Assembly: GCF_907177275.1 (NCBI RefSeq)
Contig: NZ_CAJSLV010000024.1
Location: forward strand, 135,296-199,295
Source of the DNA: Actinacidiphila cocklensis
GTDB taxonomy: Bacteria; Actinomycetota; Actinomycetes; Streptomycetales; Streptomycetaceae
Direction: 5' to 3'
DNA length: 64,000 nt
In this document: piece after piece, positions 55,013-63,139 of the stretch
How positions within the stretch are numbered: position 1 is the first letter of the stretch
How the letters are laid out: every line of letters starts with the position of its first letter
Made by a program: the position numbers and the translations under genes
Notes under the pieces: generated by a model
Seen by the model: the letters and a program-made list of their open reading frames with translations, nothing else
Told to the model about the DNA's origin: nothing
Databases searched by the model: none

Positions 55013-56368
55013 ATGTCAGCGAGCAGCGCCCCGTCCGGGGCGCACACGGGACCGCCGGGCGGCGGCGCGCGCACGGCTGCCGGCGGTACGCCCGCGGGTG
55101 CGGCCGGCGGGCGCACGGGTGCGTCCTTCCTGAAACCGCCGGAGCCCGGCGACCCCGGGGTGCGCAAGCTCTACCGCAGCTCCGAGGGCCGGATGGTCGG
55201 CGGCGTGGCCCGCGGCCTGGCCGGGCACCTCGGGCTGCCCGTGCTGTGGGTGCGGGCGCTGTTCCTGGTGCTCGCCGTCTTCAACGGTATCGGCGTGCTG
55301 CTCTACGCCGTCTTCTGGTTCTTCGTGCCGCTGGGCATCGGCGGCGTCGCCGAGGCGAAGGAGCCGCGCGACGCCAGGTCCTGGCTGGCCGGCAAGCGCC
55401 CCGACAAGGGCCAGGTCATGGCGCTGATCGCGCTGGCCGGCGGCACCGGCATCCTGATCGACAACCTCAACCTGGGCGCCGCCAACCGCGCGGTCTGGCC
55501 GCTGCTGATCGTCGGCCTCGGCGTGGCCCTGGTGTGGCGGCAGGCCGACAACTCCCGCAAGGCCCGCTGGGTCGAGATGAGCCACGGCAAGCGCTTCTGG
55601 CCGCTGGTACGGGCGGCGGGCGGGGTCGCGCTGGTCATCGCGGGCGTCACCGGCTTCATCGTGGTGCGCGGCAGCGGCACGCACGTCGGCGGCATCCTGC
55701 AGGCCGCGCTCGCCGTGCTGGTCGGCGTCGCGCTGATCGCCGGCCCTTACCTGGTGCGGATGACGCAGGACCTGTCGGCGGAGCGGCTGATGCGTATCCG
55801 TGCCCAGGAGCGGGCCGAGGTCGCCGCGCACGTGCACGACTCGGTGCTGCACACCCTCACCCTGATCCAGCGCAACGCCGACGACCCGCGCGAGGTCTCC
55901 CGGCTGGCCCGCGCGCAGGAGCGCGAGCTGCGCGCCTGGCTCTACCGCCCCGAGGGCACCGGGCGGGACGATGAGCCGACGACGCTGGCCGACGCGGTAC
56001 GGGCCGCCGCCGCCGAGGTGGAGGACGCGCACGGGGTGCCGGTCGAGGTGGTCTGCGTCGGCGACTGCCCGCTCGACGACCGGCTCGTCGCGACGATGCA
56101 GGCCGCGAGGGAGGCCATGGTGAACGGCGCCAAGTACGGTGGCGGGGCGGCGGTGCAGGTCTACGCCGAGGTCGAGGACAGCCAGGTCTTCGTGTCGGTC
56201 CGCGACCACGGCCCCGGCTTCGACCTCGACGCCGTGCCGGACGACCGGATGGGCGTCAGGGAGTCGATCATCGGCCGGATGCGGCGCAACGGCGGCGAGG
56301 CGCGGCTGCGGCCCGCGCCGGGCGGCGGCACGGAAGTCGAACTTGAGATGGAGAGGGTGGCGGCATGA
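55013..56368 (+). CDS. PspC-domain sensor histidine kinase (LiaS-like)
   Basis: A 451-residue kinase. After a Gly/Ala-rich start, a PspC domain (about 45-105; KLYRSSEGRMVGGVARGLAGHLGLPVLWVRALFLVLAVF) is followed by a LiaF-type four-helix membrane region (WPLLIVGLGVALVWRQ). The HisKA_3 segment is ERAEVAAHVHDSVLHTLTLIQRN with the phospho-His near 273. The ATPase domain has AREAMVNGAKYGGG and VRDHGPGFD. ATG 55013 follows GATCGGGGGT. The response regulator overlaps its stop by four bases (ATGA). This is the NarL-type kinase family. Confidence 0.92.
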   Translation: MSASSAPSGAHTGPPGGGARTAAGGTPAGAAGGRTGASFLKPPEPGDPGVRKLYRSSEGRMVGGVARGLAGHLGLPVLWVRALFLVLAVFNGIGVLLYAVFWFFVPLGIGGVAEAKEPRDARSWLAGKRPDKGQVMALIALAGGTGILIDNLNLGAANRAVWPLLIVGLGVALVWRQADNSRKARWVEMSHGKRFWPLVRAAGGVALVIAGVTGFIVVRGSGTHVGGILQAALAVLVGVALIAGPYLVRMTQDLSAERLMRIRAQERAEVAAHVHDSVLHTLTLIQRNADDPREVSRLARAQERELRAWLYRPEGTGRDDEPTTLADAVRAAAAEVEDAHGVPVEVVCVGDCPLDDRLVATMQAAREAMVNGAKYGGGAAVQVYAEVEDSQVFVSVRDHGPGFDLDAVPDDRMGVRESIIGRMRRNGGEARLRPAPGGGTEVELEMERVAA

Positions 56369-57057
56369 CGGACACGGAATCGGCCCCGCAGGGGGAGCGG
56401 CACGTCAGGGTGGTCCTGGTGGACGACCACCGGATGTTCCGCACCGGCGTGCAGGCCGAGATCGGCGCGACCGCGGAGACCGGCGTCGAGGTCGTCGGCG
56501 AGGCGGCCGACGTCGACCAGGCGGTGACCGTGGTCACCGCCACCCGCCCCGAGGTCGTCCTGCTCGACGTCCACCTCCCCGGCGGCGGCGGTGTCGAGGT
56601 GCTGCGCCGGTGCGCCGCGCTGGCCGCCGACCCCGACCAGCCGGTGCGCTTCCTCGCGCTGTCCGTCTCGGACGCGGCCGAGGACGTCATCGGCGTCATC
56701 CGCGGCGGCGCCCGCGGCTACGTCACCAAGACGATCACCGGCCCCGACCTGATCAACTCCATCTTCCGCGTCCGCGACGGCGACGCGGTCTTCTCCCCGC
56801 GGCTGGCCGGCTTCGTCCTGGACGCCTTCGCCTCCACCGACGCCCCGCCCGTCGACGAGGACCTCGACCGCCTGACGCAGCGCGAGCGCCAGGTCCTGCG
56901 GCTGATCGCCCGCGGCTACGCGTACAAGGAGATCGCCAAGCAGCTCTTCATCTCGGTGAAGACGGTCGAGTCCCACGTCTCCGCGGTCCTGCGCAAACTC
57001 CAGCTCTCCAACCGCCACGAACTCACCCGCTGGGCCACCGCCCGCCGCCTCGTCTGA
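56365..57057 (+). CDS. LuxR/NarL-family response regulator (LiaR-like)
   Basis: A 230-residue regulator. The receiver (about 10-130) starts VRVVLVDDHRMFRTGVQAEIG and has the phosphoacceptor in EVVLLDVHLPGGGGVEVL near 60-70; the output is a LuxR helix-turn-helix LTQRERQVLRLIARGYAYKEIAKQLFISVKTVESHVSAVLRKL. ATG 56365 overlaps the kinase stop, so the two are made together. Likely targets are the divergent PspC-LiaF gene and envelope-repair genes; no binding site was recognised in the 54865-55012 gap. Confidence 0.95.
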   Translation: MTDTESAPQGERHVRVVLVDDHRMFRTGVQAEIGATAETGVEVVGEAADVDQAVTVVTATRPEVVLLDVHLPGGGGVEVLRRCAALAADPDQPVRFLALSVSDAAEDVIGVIRGGARGYVTKTITGPDLINSIFRVRDGDAVFSPRLAGFVLDAFASTDAPPVDEDLDRLTQRERQVLRLIARGYAYKEIAKQLFISVKTVESHVSAVLRKLQLSNRHELTRWATARRLV

Positions 57058-57199
57058 CCGGTCCCGCGACGAGTCGAGGGGGGCGGGGCGCGGCGGGGGA
57101 GGCGACCGCCGAGCGGGAACCGGTCTCGGCGCTTTTGCGCCGGACCGCTGAGTAGCCGAACTCATGACGGGCGCCGCGGGAGGGGGAGAGGATCGGGTC

Positions 57200-57784
57200 A
57201 TGACGACGATCAGGACCGGGCCCGCGGTCCGGCTGGGCATACTGCCGCTCGCGCTGCTGGCCGTACTGGCGGCGGGGTGCGGTACGCGCACGACGCAGGA
57301 CGGCGCCGACGGGGCCGGGGCGAACCGGCCTTCGGCCTCGGCGCCCGCCAAGCCGGCGGACTTCCCCTGCCCCGGGGAGAGCACCACCCCGCCCCCGCCG
57401 CCCACGACCGCGCCGACCTCGGGTCCCGCCGTGCCGCCCACCGACCACTACGCCGAGAACCACGGCTTCATGGTCCCCTTCACGCTGCACGGCAAGAGCC
57501 GCTGCGACGGCCTGGCGGCGGTGGCCCGCGTCAAGTCCGCGCTCGGCCCGCTGAGCCGGCGCGGTGACCTGGACCCGGGCAGCACGTACGCCGCGCTCAG
57601 CGACCTCGGCTACACGAAGATCGACACGTACCCGCTGGGCACCTACGGCGTCGCCTTCGACGCCGAGGTCGACAGCTCACCGCTGTGCGTGGAGGGGACG
57701 GTGAGTCAGGACACCCTGGCCGCGGACGCCTTCGGCGGATACCCCGACCACATCGGCTGCGACCGCCCGACCGGCGGCCACTGA
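57200..57784 (+). CDS. Hypothetical lipoprotein
   Basis: I do not recognise a family. The 194-residue precursor has a signal with lipobox LLAVLAAGC near residue 24, a Pro/Thr linker (TTPPPPPTTAPTSG) and a domain with FPCPGEST, KSRCDGLAAVARVKS, a SSPLCVEGTV strand and IGCDRPTGGH at the end. The four Cys of the mature part could form two disulfides. ATG 57200 follows GGAGAGG and begins the signal; ATG 57164 is too far upstream. It is free-standing between the regulator and the transglutaminase-like gene. Confidence 0.8.
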   Translation: MTTIRTGPAVRLGILPLALLAVLAAGCGTRTTQDGADGAGANRPSASAPAKPADFPCPGESTTPPPPPTTAPTSGPAVPPTDHYAENHGFMVPFTLHGKSRCDGLAAVARVKSALGPLSRRGDLDPGSTYAALSDLGYTKIDTYPLGTYGVAFDAEVDSSPLCVEGTVSQDTLAADAFGGYPDHIGCDRPTGGH

Positions 57785-57913
57785 CCCGTCCGCGGCGGCG
57801 GGGCGGTGCGGCACCGCTCGCGGTAACCCCTGGACATTTCCTGCCGAAATTTGACACGGTGGACCGCGCCGGTCCGCGAGTCGAACGTGCGGCCTGACCA
57901 GAGGAGATCCCGC

Positions 57914-58819
57914 ATGCCCCGTCTCGCGCCCGAGGCCGCCGCGTACTACAGCACCCAGAGCACGACGTCCGACCCGGGCGCGTACGTCCGGCTGTACGAC
58001 GACCTGCCGCGCGACCCGGGGGAGTTGGCGCGGATCGTGCGGGACCTGATGCTGCACCGGGTGGAGGGCGGGCAGTTCGGCGTGCCCATCGCCGAGGACC
58101 GGATGCGGGACGACGCGGAGACGCGCTACGTGGACGACATCCTCGGGCTCATCGCGGCCCGCGACGGGCGCGCGCTGACCTGCCGCCGGGAGTGGTCCGA
58201 CCGGTTCGTCGGCATCTGCCGGGACTTCACGCTGCTGCACGTGTCCTTGCTCCGCCACGCGGGGATACCCGCACGCCTGCGCTCCGGCTTCGCCGACTAC
58301 TTCTCGACCGAGGGCTTCCACTGGGACCACGTCGTCACCGAGTACTGGGACGACGCGCGCGGCTGGCTGCTCGCCGACCCGCAGATCGCCGACCCCGAGC
58401 ACTACACCATGGACTTCGACCCGATGGACGTCCCCAGGGACCGCTTCCTGGTCGCCGGCAGCGCCTGGCAGAAGATCCGCGCGGGCCAGGCCCACGCGGA
58501 CAGCTTCGGCCTGGCCCTCGACGAGAACCCGATGGTCGGCTCCTGGTTCGTCGCCGGCGACATCCGGCTCGACCTGGCGGCGCTGAACAAGGTCGAGACC
58601 CTGTTGTGGGACATCTGGGGCACGGGTGCGAGCAGCGAGGACGAGATGACCGACGGGATCCGTGCGCTCTACGACGAGGCCGCCGCGGTGACCGCGGGTC
58701 CCGAACCGGACTTCGCGGCCGTCCGCGACCTGTTCACCACCAACGACGGCCTGCGCACCCCGCGGACGGTGCTGTCACTCGCCCCCCTGCGCGGCCCGTC
58801 CCGGGTCACCCTGCGCTGA
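57914..58819 (+). CDS. Transglutaminase-like domain protein
   Basis: A 301-residue soluble protein with the Cys-His-Asp pattern of transglutaminase-like enzymes: Cys in FVGICRDFTLLHVSLLRHAGIPARLRSG near 101, His in FHWDHVVTEYWD near 138 and Asp in WLLADPQIADP near 155. Such domains often hydrolyse rather than cross-link amides. No signal peptide is visible, so action is probably cytoplasmic. ATG 57914 follows AGAGGAGATCCCGC. The 3' end converges on the first NlpC/P60 gene. Confidence 0.88.
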   Translation: MPRLAPEAAAYYSTQSTTSDPGAYVRLYDDLPRDPGELARIVRDLMLHRVEGGQFGVPIAEDRMRDDAETRYVDDILGLIAARDGRALTCRREWSDRFVGICRDFTLLHVSLLRHAGIPARLRSGFADYFSTEGFHWDHVVTEYWDDARGWLLADPQIADPEHYTMDFDPMDVPRDRFLVAGSAWQKIRAGQAHADSFGLALDENPMVGSWFVAGDIRLDLAALNKVETLLWDIWGTGASSEDEMTDGIRALYDEAAAVTAGPEPDFAAVRDLFTTNDGLRTPRTVLSLAPLRGPSRVTLR

Positions 58820-58873
58820 ACCCGCACGTGGAGGTGACGCCGGAGCCCCGCAGCCGCACCACCGCACCCCGGC

Positions 58874-59989
58874 TCAGCCGGGACGTACCGCCCCCGCGAA
58901 CGGCATCTCGCTGATCGGGGCGACACGGACCGTCGAACCGGGGTGCGGTGCGTGGATCATCTGCCCGCCGCCGATGTAGAGGCCGACGTGGCTCACCCCG
59001 GAGTAGAAGAACACCAGGTCGCCCGGCTGGAGTTGGGAGCGGGAGACCCGGGTGCCGGCGTTGATCTGGGTGGAGGTGGTGCGGGGCAGCGAGATGCCGG
59101 CCGCACGCCAGGCCGCCTGTGTCAGGCCCGAGCAGTCGTAGGAGCCGGGACCTGTGGCGCCCCACACGTAGGGCAGGCCGATGGCGCCGTAGGCGAAGGC
59201 GATCGCCCGGGCGGCGCGCGGTGAGGGCGCCGCGACGTCGGTGAGCGGGACGCGCGCGGCGTCCCGGGAGGCGGACGTGGGTGAACCGGACGCGGGGCCG
59301 GGGCTGTCGGAGGCCGCGACGGCCGCGCGCTGGGCGGCGGTCAGCTGGGCCAGCAGCGCCTGGGCGGCGGCGAGTTCGGCGTTCACGGTGCGTTTGTGGT
59401 CGGCGACCCTGGCCTGCGCGTCGCGCAGCGCGGTCAGCTTGCCCGCGGCCCGCGCGCGGGTCTCGGCGATGTCCCGCTGCTGGGCCGTCAGTTGTGCCAG
59501 GGCCTGGCTCTGCTTGGTGCCGGCCTGGTTGAGGTAGGACGCCCGGGCCAGGTACGTGTCGGGGGTGGAGCTGAGGGCCAGCTGGAGCAGCGGGTCGATG
59601 CCGCCCGAGCGGTACTGCGCCGCGGCGATGCCGCCGAGGGCATCCCTGGTGGTGTTCAACTGCGCCGTCTTGCGGGCCAGTTCGTCCTGGAGGGCGGATA
59701 CCGCGGAACTCGCGCTGTCGGCCTGCTCCTTGGCGCCGTTGTAGTCCTCCGTGGCCTGCTCCGCCTGCTGGTAGAGCGCGGCCACCTTCGCCTTGACCTG
59801 GTCCGGGGTGAGCTTGGGGTCCGCGTGCCCGATCTCGCCGAGCAGCGAGACGGAGGCGGCGGACGCGAGCGCCAGGGTGACGCCGATCCGGGCGGTGGTG
59901 CGGGTCGAGCGGGTGGCGCCCGGGGTGATGCTGCCGGTTAAGGCGGGGCGTTTCCTGCGGTGAGTGCGGGTGGGACTGTGTGAGGCCAT
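58874..59989 (-). CDS. NlpC/P60 cell-wall hydrolase 1, with TTA codon
   Basis: A 371-residue secreted C40 peptidase: Arg-rich signal (HSPTRTHRRKRP), a hydrophobic core (IGVTLALASAASVSLLG), a long coiled-coil region of about 200 residues (VKAKVAALYQQAEQATEDYNG and more), and the C-terminal NlpC/P60 domain with YDCSGLTQAAW (Cys near 286), SHVGLYIGGGQMIHAPHPG (His) and LQPGDLVFF. It probably cleaves D-Glu-DAP-type bonds in stem peptides. Codon 17 (59941-59939) is TTA, so translation depends on bldA tRNA. ATG 59989 has GGAAGGAG upstream in a hairpin-rich leader. Confidence 0.93.
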   Translation of the reverse strand: MASHSPTRTHRRKRPALTGSITPGATRSTRTTARIGVTLALASAASVSLLGEIGHADPKLTPDQVKAKVAALYQQAEQATEDYNGAKEQADSASSAVSALQDELARKTAQLNTTRDALGGIAAAQYRSGGIDPLLQLALSSTPDTYLARASYLNQAGTKQSQALAQLTAQQRDIAETRARAAGKLTALRDAQARVADHKRTVNAELAAAQALLAQLTAAQRAAVAASDSPGPASGSPTSASRDAARVPLTDVAAPSPRAARAIAFAYGAIGLPYVWGATGPGSYDCSGLTQAAWRAAGISLPRTTSTQINAGTRVSRSQLQPGDLVFFYSGVSHVGLYIGGGQMIHAPHPGSTVRVAPISEMPFAGAVRPG

Positions 59990-60017
59990 CGCGGGCCGTC
60001 ACTCCTTCCGAGGGGAC

Positions 60018-60098
60018 GGCCCGGCGGCGCCTGCACGGGGGAGCAGGACACCGCCGGGCCTTCGGCGGGGGCGGCCGGTGCCGTCCGCTGTCGGACGG
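60018..60098 (-). promoter_or_regulatory. Hairpin-rich leader of NlpC/P60 gene 1
   Basis: GGCCCGGCGG (60018-60027) and CCGCCGGGCC (60051-60060), with inner GCCTGC and GCAGGA, make a long stem ending just before the ribosome binding site. CCGTCCG-CTGT-CGGACGG (60081-60098) makes a second. The conserved ydaO motifs found upstream of gene 2 are not seen here. A leader control is possible, but the type is unknown. The rest of the 59990-60269 gap contains no gene. Confidence 0.5.
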
Positions 60099-60269
60099 CA
60101 GTGGGGTGTCGGCCACCTGAGGAGCGACGCTAAACCTGCCCGGGGGCAGACCGGGCCGCGGTGACCGGGACTGCCCCCTATCGGTCACCTCCTGCAAGGA
60201 AACGACCGCCGTTCGACGGGTGAGCGGGGCGCAAACGGACCCAGGCTGACCGATACGCCGGCTCCCGGC

Positions 60270-61277
60270 TCACCGCAGCGCCGCCCGCGGCGCGTCCTCG
60301 TACACCGGCGGCAGGCCGAAGACGGCCGTCAGCCCGGGGTCGGCGAAGACGGTGATGCGGGCGATCGCCAGGCCGCCGCCGTCCGCCGCGGGTCCTGCGG
60401 TCAGGACGACGACGCCGTAGGCCCGGTGCACCGTGCCGTCCCGCAGGTAGGCCACCGCCGCGGGCTGCCCGTTGGCGCCGACCGGGACCATCCGCCAGTC
60501 GCCGGGCGAGCCGAGGCCCGACATGGCCTGCGCCGCCGCGTCCTCGCCCGCGTACCAGACCGGCGACGGCAGCAGTTCGAGCGTCGCGTCGGCCCGCAGC
60601 AGCCGTTGCAGCCCGGCCGCGTCGGCGGTCACGAACGCCTCGACGTAGCGGTCGAGCAGCGCCTTGACCTGCGGCTCGTCCGGTTCCACGACATGGTCGG
60701 CGGCCGGTGCGACCGCCTCGATGCGCGCCCGGGCGCGCTGCAGGCTGCTCTTCACGGCGACGACGGTGGTGTCGAGCATCGCGGCGACGTCCGCGGCGGG
60801 GATGCCGAGCACCTCGCGCAGCAGCAGCACCGCCCGCTGCCGGGGCGGCAGGTACTGCAGGCTGGCGACCAGCGCGAGCCGCAGCGTCTCCCGGCTCACC
60901 GCGACCGCCTCGGGGTCGTCCGCCCTCTCCGTAACCAGGGCGTCCGGCAGCGGTTCGAGCCAGCTGACCTGCCCGTCGGCGGCGGGGGCCGCGGCCTGCG
61001 CGCCCGGGGCGCCGAGGCCGGACGGCAGCTGGCGCCGCGAGGCGTGCCCCAGCGCGGTCAGGCAGGTGTTGGTCGCGATCCGGTAGAGCCAGGTCCGCAG
61101 CGAGGACCGCCCCTCGAAGTCGGCGTACGCCCGCCAGGCCCGCAGGTACGTCTCCTGCACCAGGTCCTCGGCGTCGTGCACCGAGCCGAGCATCCGGTAG
61201 CAGTGCGCCAGCAGTTCGCGGCGGTACGGCTCGGTGAGCCGGGCGAAGTCGGCCTCGTACGGTGCGGCGGCGGTCAC
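60270..61277 (-). CDS. ECF sigma factor with C-terminal SnoaL-like domain (SigG/SigJ type)
   Basis: A 335-residue sigma factor. Region 2 is FARLTEPYRRELLAHCYRMLGSVHDAEDLVQETYLRAWRAYADFEGRSSLRTWLYRIATNTC, region 4 is QYLPPRQRAVLLLREVLGIPAADVAAMLDTTVVAVKSSLQRARARI, and residues from about 200 on form a SnoaL/NTF2-like domain (LLDRYVEAFVTADAAGLQRLLRADATLELLPSP). This C-terminal layout is that of ECF groups regulated in cis rather than by an anti-sigma; none is adjacent. GTG 61277 overlaps the stop of the SnoaL gene (GTGA), so the two are coupled. Confidence 0.9.
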   Translation of the reverse strand: MTAAAPYEADFARLTEPYRRELLAHCYRMLGSVHDAEDLVQETYLRAWRAYADFEGRSSLRTWLYRIATNTCLTALGHASRRQLPSGLGAPGAQAAAPAADGQVSWLEPLPDALVTERADDPEAVAVSRETLRLALVASLQYLPPRQRAVLLLREVLGIPAADVAAMLDTTVVAVKSSLQRARARIEAVAPAADHVVEPDEPQVKALLDRYVEAFVTADAAGLQRLLRADATLELLPSPVWYAGEDAAAQAMSGLGSPGDWRMVPVGANGQPAAVAYLRDGTVHRAYGVVVLTAGPAADGGGLAIARITVFADPGLTAVFGLPPVYEDAPRAALR

Positions 61278-61693
61278 GCCGGGTCCGCGGGGCTGCTGTG
61301 GTACGCCTCGATCAGCCAGCGTCCGTGGTGCCTGGCCAGCACCCAGGTGACCTTCTCACGCTGCTCGGGCGCCGGTTCGCGCTGCCCCTCCCGGAGGGTG
61401 GCGCTGCTGGTGTGCACCAGCGCGACGTCCGAGCAGAGCAGCCGGATGCGCTCGATGTCGTGGACGCGCCGGGTGCCGTGCAGCGGTCCCGCGAACGCCC
61501 CGGCCATCGTGGTCCTGATGTCCTCCTCGCCTTCCAGGCGGGAGCCGGGCAGCACCACCGACGCCTTGAGGGCGTACCAGGCAGTGAAGGCGGACGCGTC
61601 ACCGGCCGCCCAGGCCCGCGACACCTCGCGGAAGACCTCGCGGACGGCGCTGTCGTACGGGGCGGCGGCCTCGGCCACCGGGCTGCTGGTCAT
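61274..61693 (-). CDS. SnoaL/DUF4440-like (SgcJ/EcaC family) protein
   Basis: A 139-residue NTF2-like protein: YDSAVREVFREVSRAWAAGDASAFTAWYALKASVVLPGSRLEGEEDI with the family's trailing AGDA helix, IRLLCSDVALVHTSSATLREGQ and the ending EKVTWVLARHHGRWLIEAYHSSP. Such domains bind small hydrophobic molecules. ATG 61693 follows GGAGAGGAAGAG; an ATG at 61717 is too close to it to have a separate site. It is translated with the downstream sigma factor, whose own C-terminus has a similar fold, hinting at a paired sensor. Confidence 0.88.
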   Translation of the reverse strand: MTSSPVAEAAAPYDSAVREVFREVSRAWAAGDASAFTAWYALKASVVLPGSRLEGEEDIRTTMAGAFAGPLHGTRRVHDIERIRLLCSDVALVHTSSATLREGQREPAPEQREKVTWVLARHHGRWLIEAYHSSPADPA

Positions 61694-61795
61694 GGGACTC
61701 TTCCTCTCCTGCCTCACCGGGTCCTGCGGTAGTACAGACCCGGTGAGGGGGCAAAAGGAATCGGTCCTGCGGCAGCGAGATGCGGGGGAGTGCCC

Positions 61796-62845
61796 TTACG
61801 CCACGCGGCGGGCGGTGGCGAAGGGCATCCAGCTCAGCGGGGCGACCTCGACGACCGCGCCGGTGTGCGGGGCGTGCACGATCTCGCCGTTGCCCAGGTA
61901 GATGCCCACATGGGACAGCCCCGAGTAGAAGAAGACCAGGTCACCGGGCCGCAGGTCGGCCTTCGAGACGGTGACGCCGTCCTTGGCCTGGTCGTAGGTG
62001 GTTCGTCCGAGCGTGACGCCCGCGGCGCGGTAGGCCGCCTGGGTCAGGCCCGAGCAGTCGTACGAGCCGGGGCCCGTGGCGCCGTAGACGTACGGCTTGC
62101 CGCGCTGGGCGAGCGCGAAGTTGATGGCGGCGGCGGCACGGCCGGTCGCGGGCCCGTTGTAGGTGTAGCTGGTCTTCGTGCTGGAGGAGGACGAGCTCTT
62201 GGGCTTGTCCATGCTGGCGATCTTGGCGCGCTGCTCGGCGGTGAGGCTGTTGAGCAGCTTCTGCGCGGTGGCCAGCTTGGTCTGCACCGTCTTCTTCTGG
62301 GTGGCCAGCGACTGCTGCGCCGTGGTGAGCTTCGTCAGGCTCGCGGTGGCCTGCGCCCGCTGGATCGACGCCTGCTCCTGCTGCACCTGGTAGGTCTTCA
62401 GCGCGTCGGTCTGGGTGGCCGACAGCTGGTTGACCATGTGCGACTGGTTCAGGAACTGCTCGGGGTCGGGGGCCAGCAGCAGCTGCACGGTCTGGTCGAT
62501 GCCCCCGTCGCGGTACTGCTCGCTGGCGAACTGGCCCAGCACCCGGCGCGATTCGTTCATCTGCTGGGTCTTCTGCGCGACCTGCGCGAGCAGCTGGTCG
62601 GTCTTCGCGCGCTGCGTGTCCGCCTGCTCCTTGGCCTGGTCGTAGTTCTGCGTCGCGACCTCGGCCTGCTGGTTCAGGGTGTCGATCTGCGCCTTGACCT
62701 GGGCGATGGAGGGCTTGGCGGGCGCCGCGTTCGCGCTCTCGCTGAGCAGGGTGACCGAGGCGATGGCCGCCGCGGTGACGCCGACTGCCGCACGGGGGGC
62801 GGTCGAGGCGAGTATCCGCGGACGCGGCTTGCGGTGCGACGCCAC
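61796..62845 (-). CDS. NlpC/P60 cell-wall hydrolase 2
   Basis: A 349-residue secreted C40 peptidase built like gene 1: basic signal start (ASHRKPRPRI), hydrophobic core (VGVTAAAIASVTLLS), coiled-coil region (VKAQIDTLNQQAEVATQNYDQAKEQAD), a Ser-rich linker (KPKSSSSSST) and the NlpC/P60 domain with YDCSGLTQAAY (Cys near 264), HVGIYLGNGEIVHAPHTG and LRPGDLVFFY. GTG 62845 follows GGAAGGAG. Its leader contains a clear ydaO-type c-di-AMP riboswitch, so expression is tied to c-di-AMP. Confidence 0.93.
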   Translation of the reverse strand: MASHRKPRPRILASTAPRAAVGVTAAAIASVTLLSESANAAPAKPSIAQVKAQIDTLNQQAEVATQNYDQAKEQADTQRAKTDQLLAQVAQKTQQMNESRRVLGQFASEQYRDGGIDQTVQLLLAPDPEQFLNQSHMVNQLSATQTDALKTYQVQQEQASIQRAQATASLTKLTTAQQSLATQKKTVQTKLATAQKLLNSLTAEQRAKIASMDKPKSSSSSSTKTSYTYNGPATGRAAAAINFALAQRGKPYVYGATGPGSYDCSGLTQAAYRAAGVTLGRTTYDQAKDGVTVSKADLRPGDLVFFYSGLSHVGIYLGNGEIVHAPHTGAVVEVAPLSWMPFATARRVA

Positions 62846-62854
62846 GAAGGCGAC

Positions 62855-63000
62855 TCCTTCCGTGAACCGCCGACCGGGTTAGCTGACGGGTTCGGGCTGG
62901 GAAGGTAGCCCTACGGTCCTGACACCTGACGGCGTCTGTCCCGATTCACCCCGATGGTGCGTGGTGGGTCCCCGGTTCCGGCCTGGGCCGGATTGAGCGG
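62855..63000 (-). ncRNA. c-di-AMP riboswitch (ydaO/yuaA type) upstream of NlpC/P60 gene 2
   Basis: Read on the minus strand from about 62999, conserved pieces appear in order: CGCTCAATCCGG, CCGGGGACCCA, TCGGGGTGAATC, GTAGGGCTACC, AGCCCGAACCCGTCAGCTAA and CCCGGTCGGCGGTTC. These match the ydaO consensus very closely. The element ends just before the GGAAGGAG site. In Streptomyces this class controls rpf and NlpC/P60 wall enzymes and binds c-di-AMP. Whether it acts by termination or on translation cannot be told, as no clear terminator follows. Confidence 0.95.
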
Positions 63001-63139
63001 AGGCGGCGCGGTGCCGGCACTGTCACCGGCGGGGAACACGTCGCCTAGCGGGCTACCGTACTCAACTTCTCCGGATCGTGGGAAGTTTGGATCGCAACGT
63101 GACCGAAATCGCTTTGTGATCTTACGGTTGGTGAGTGGG

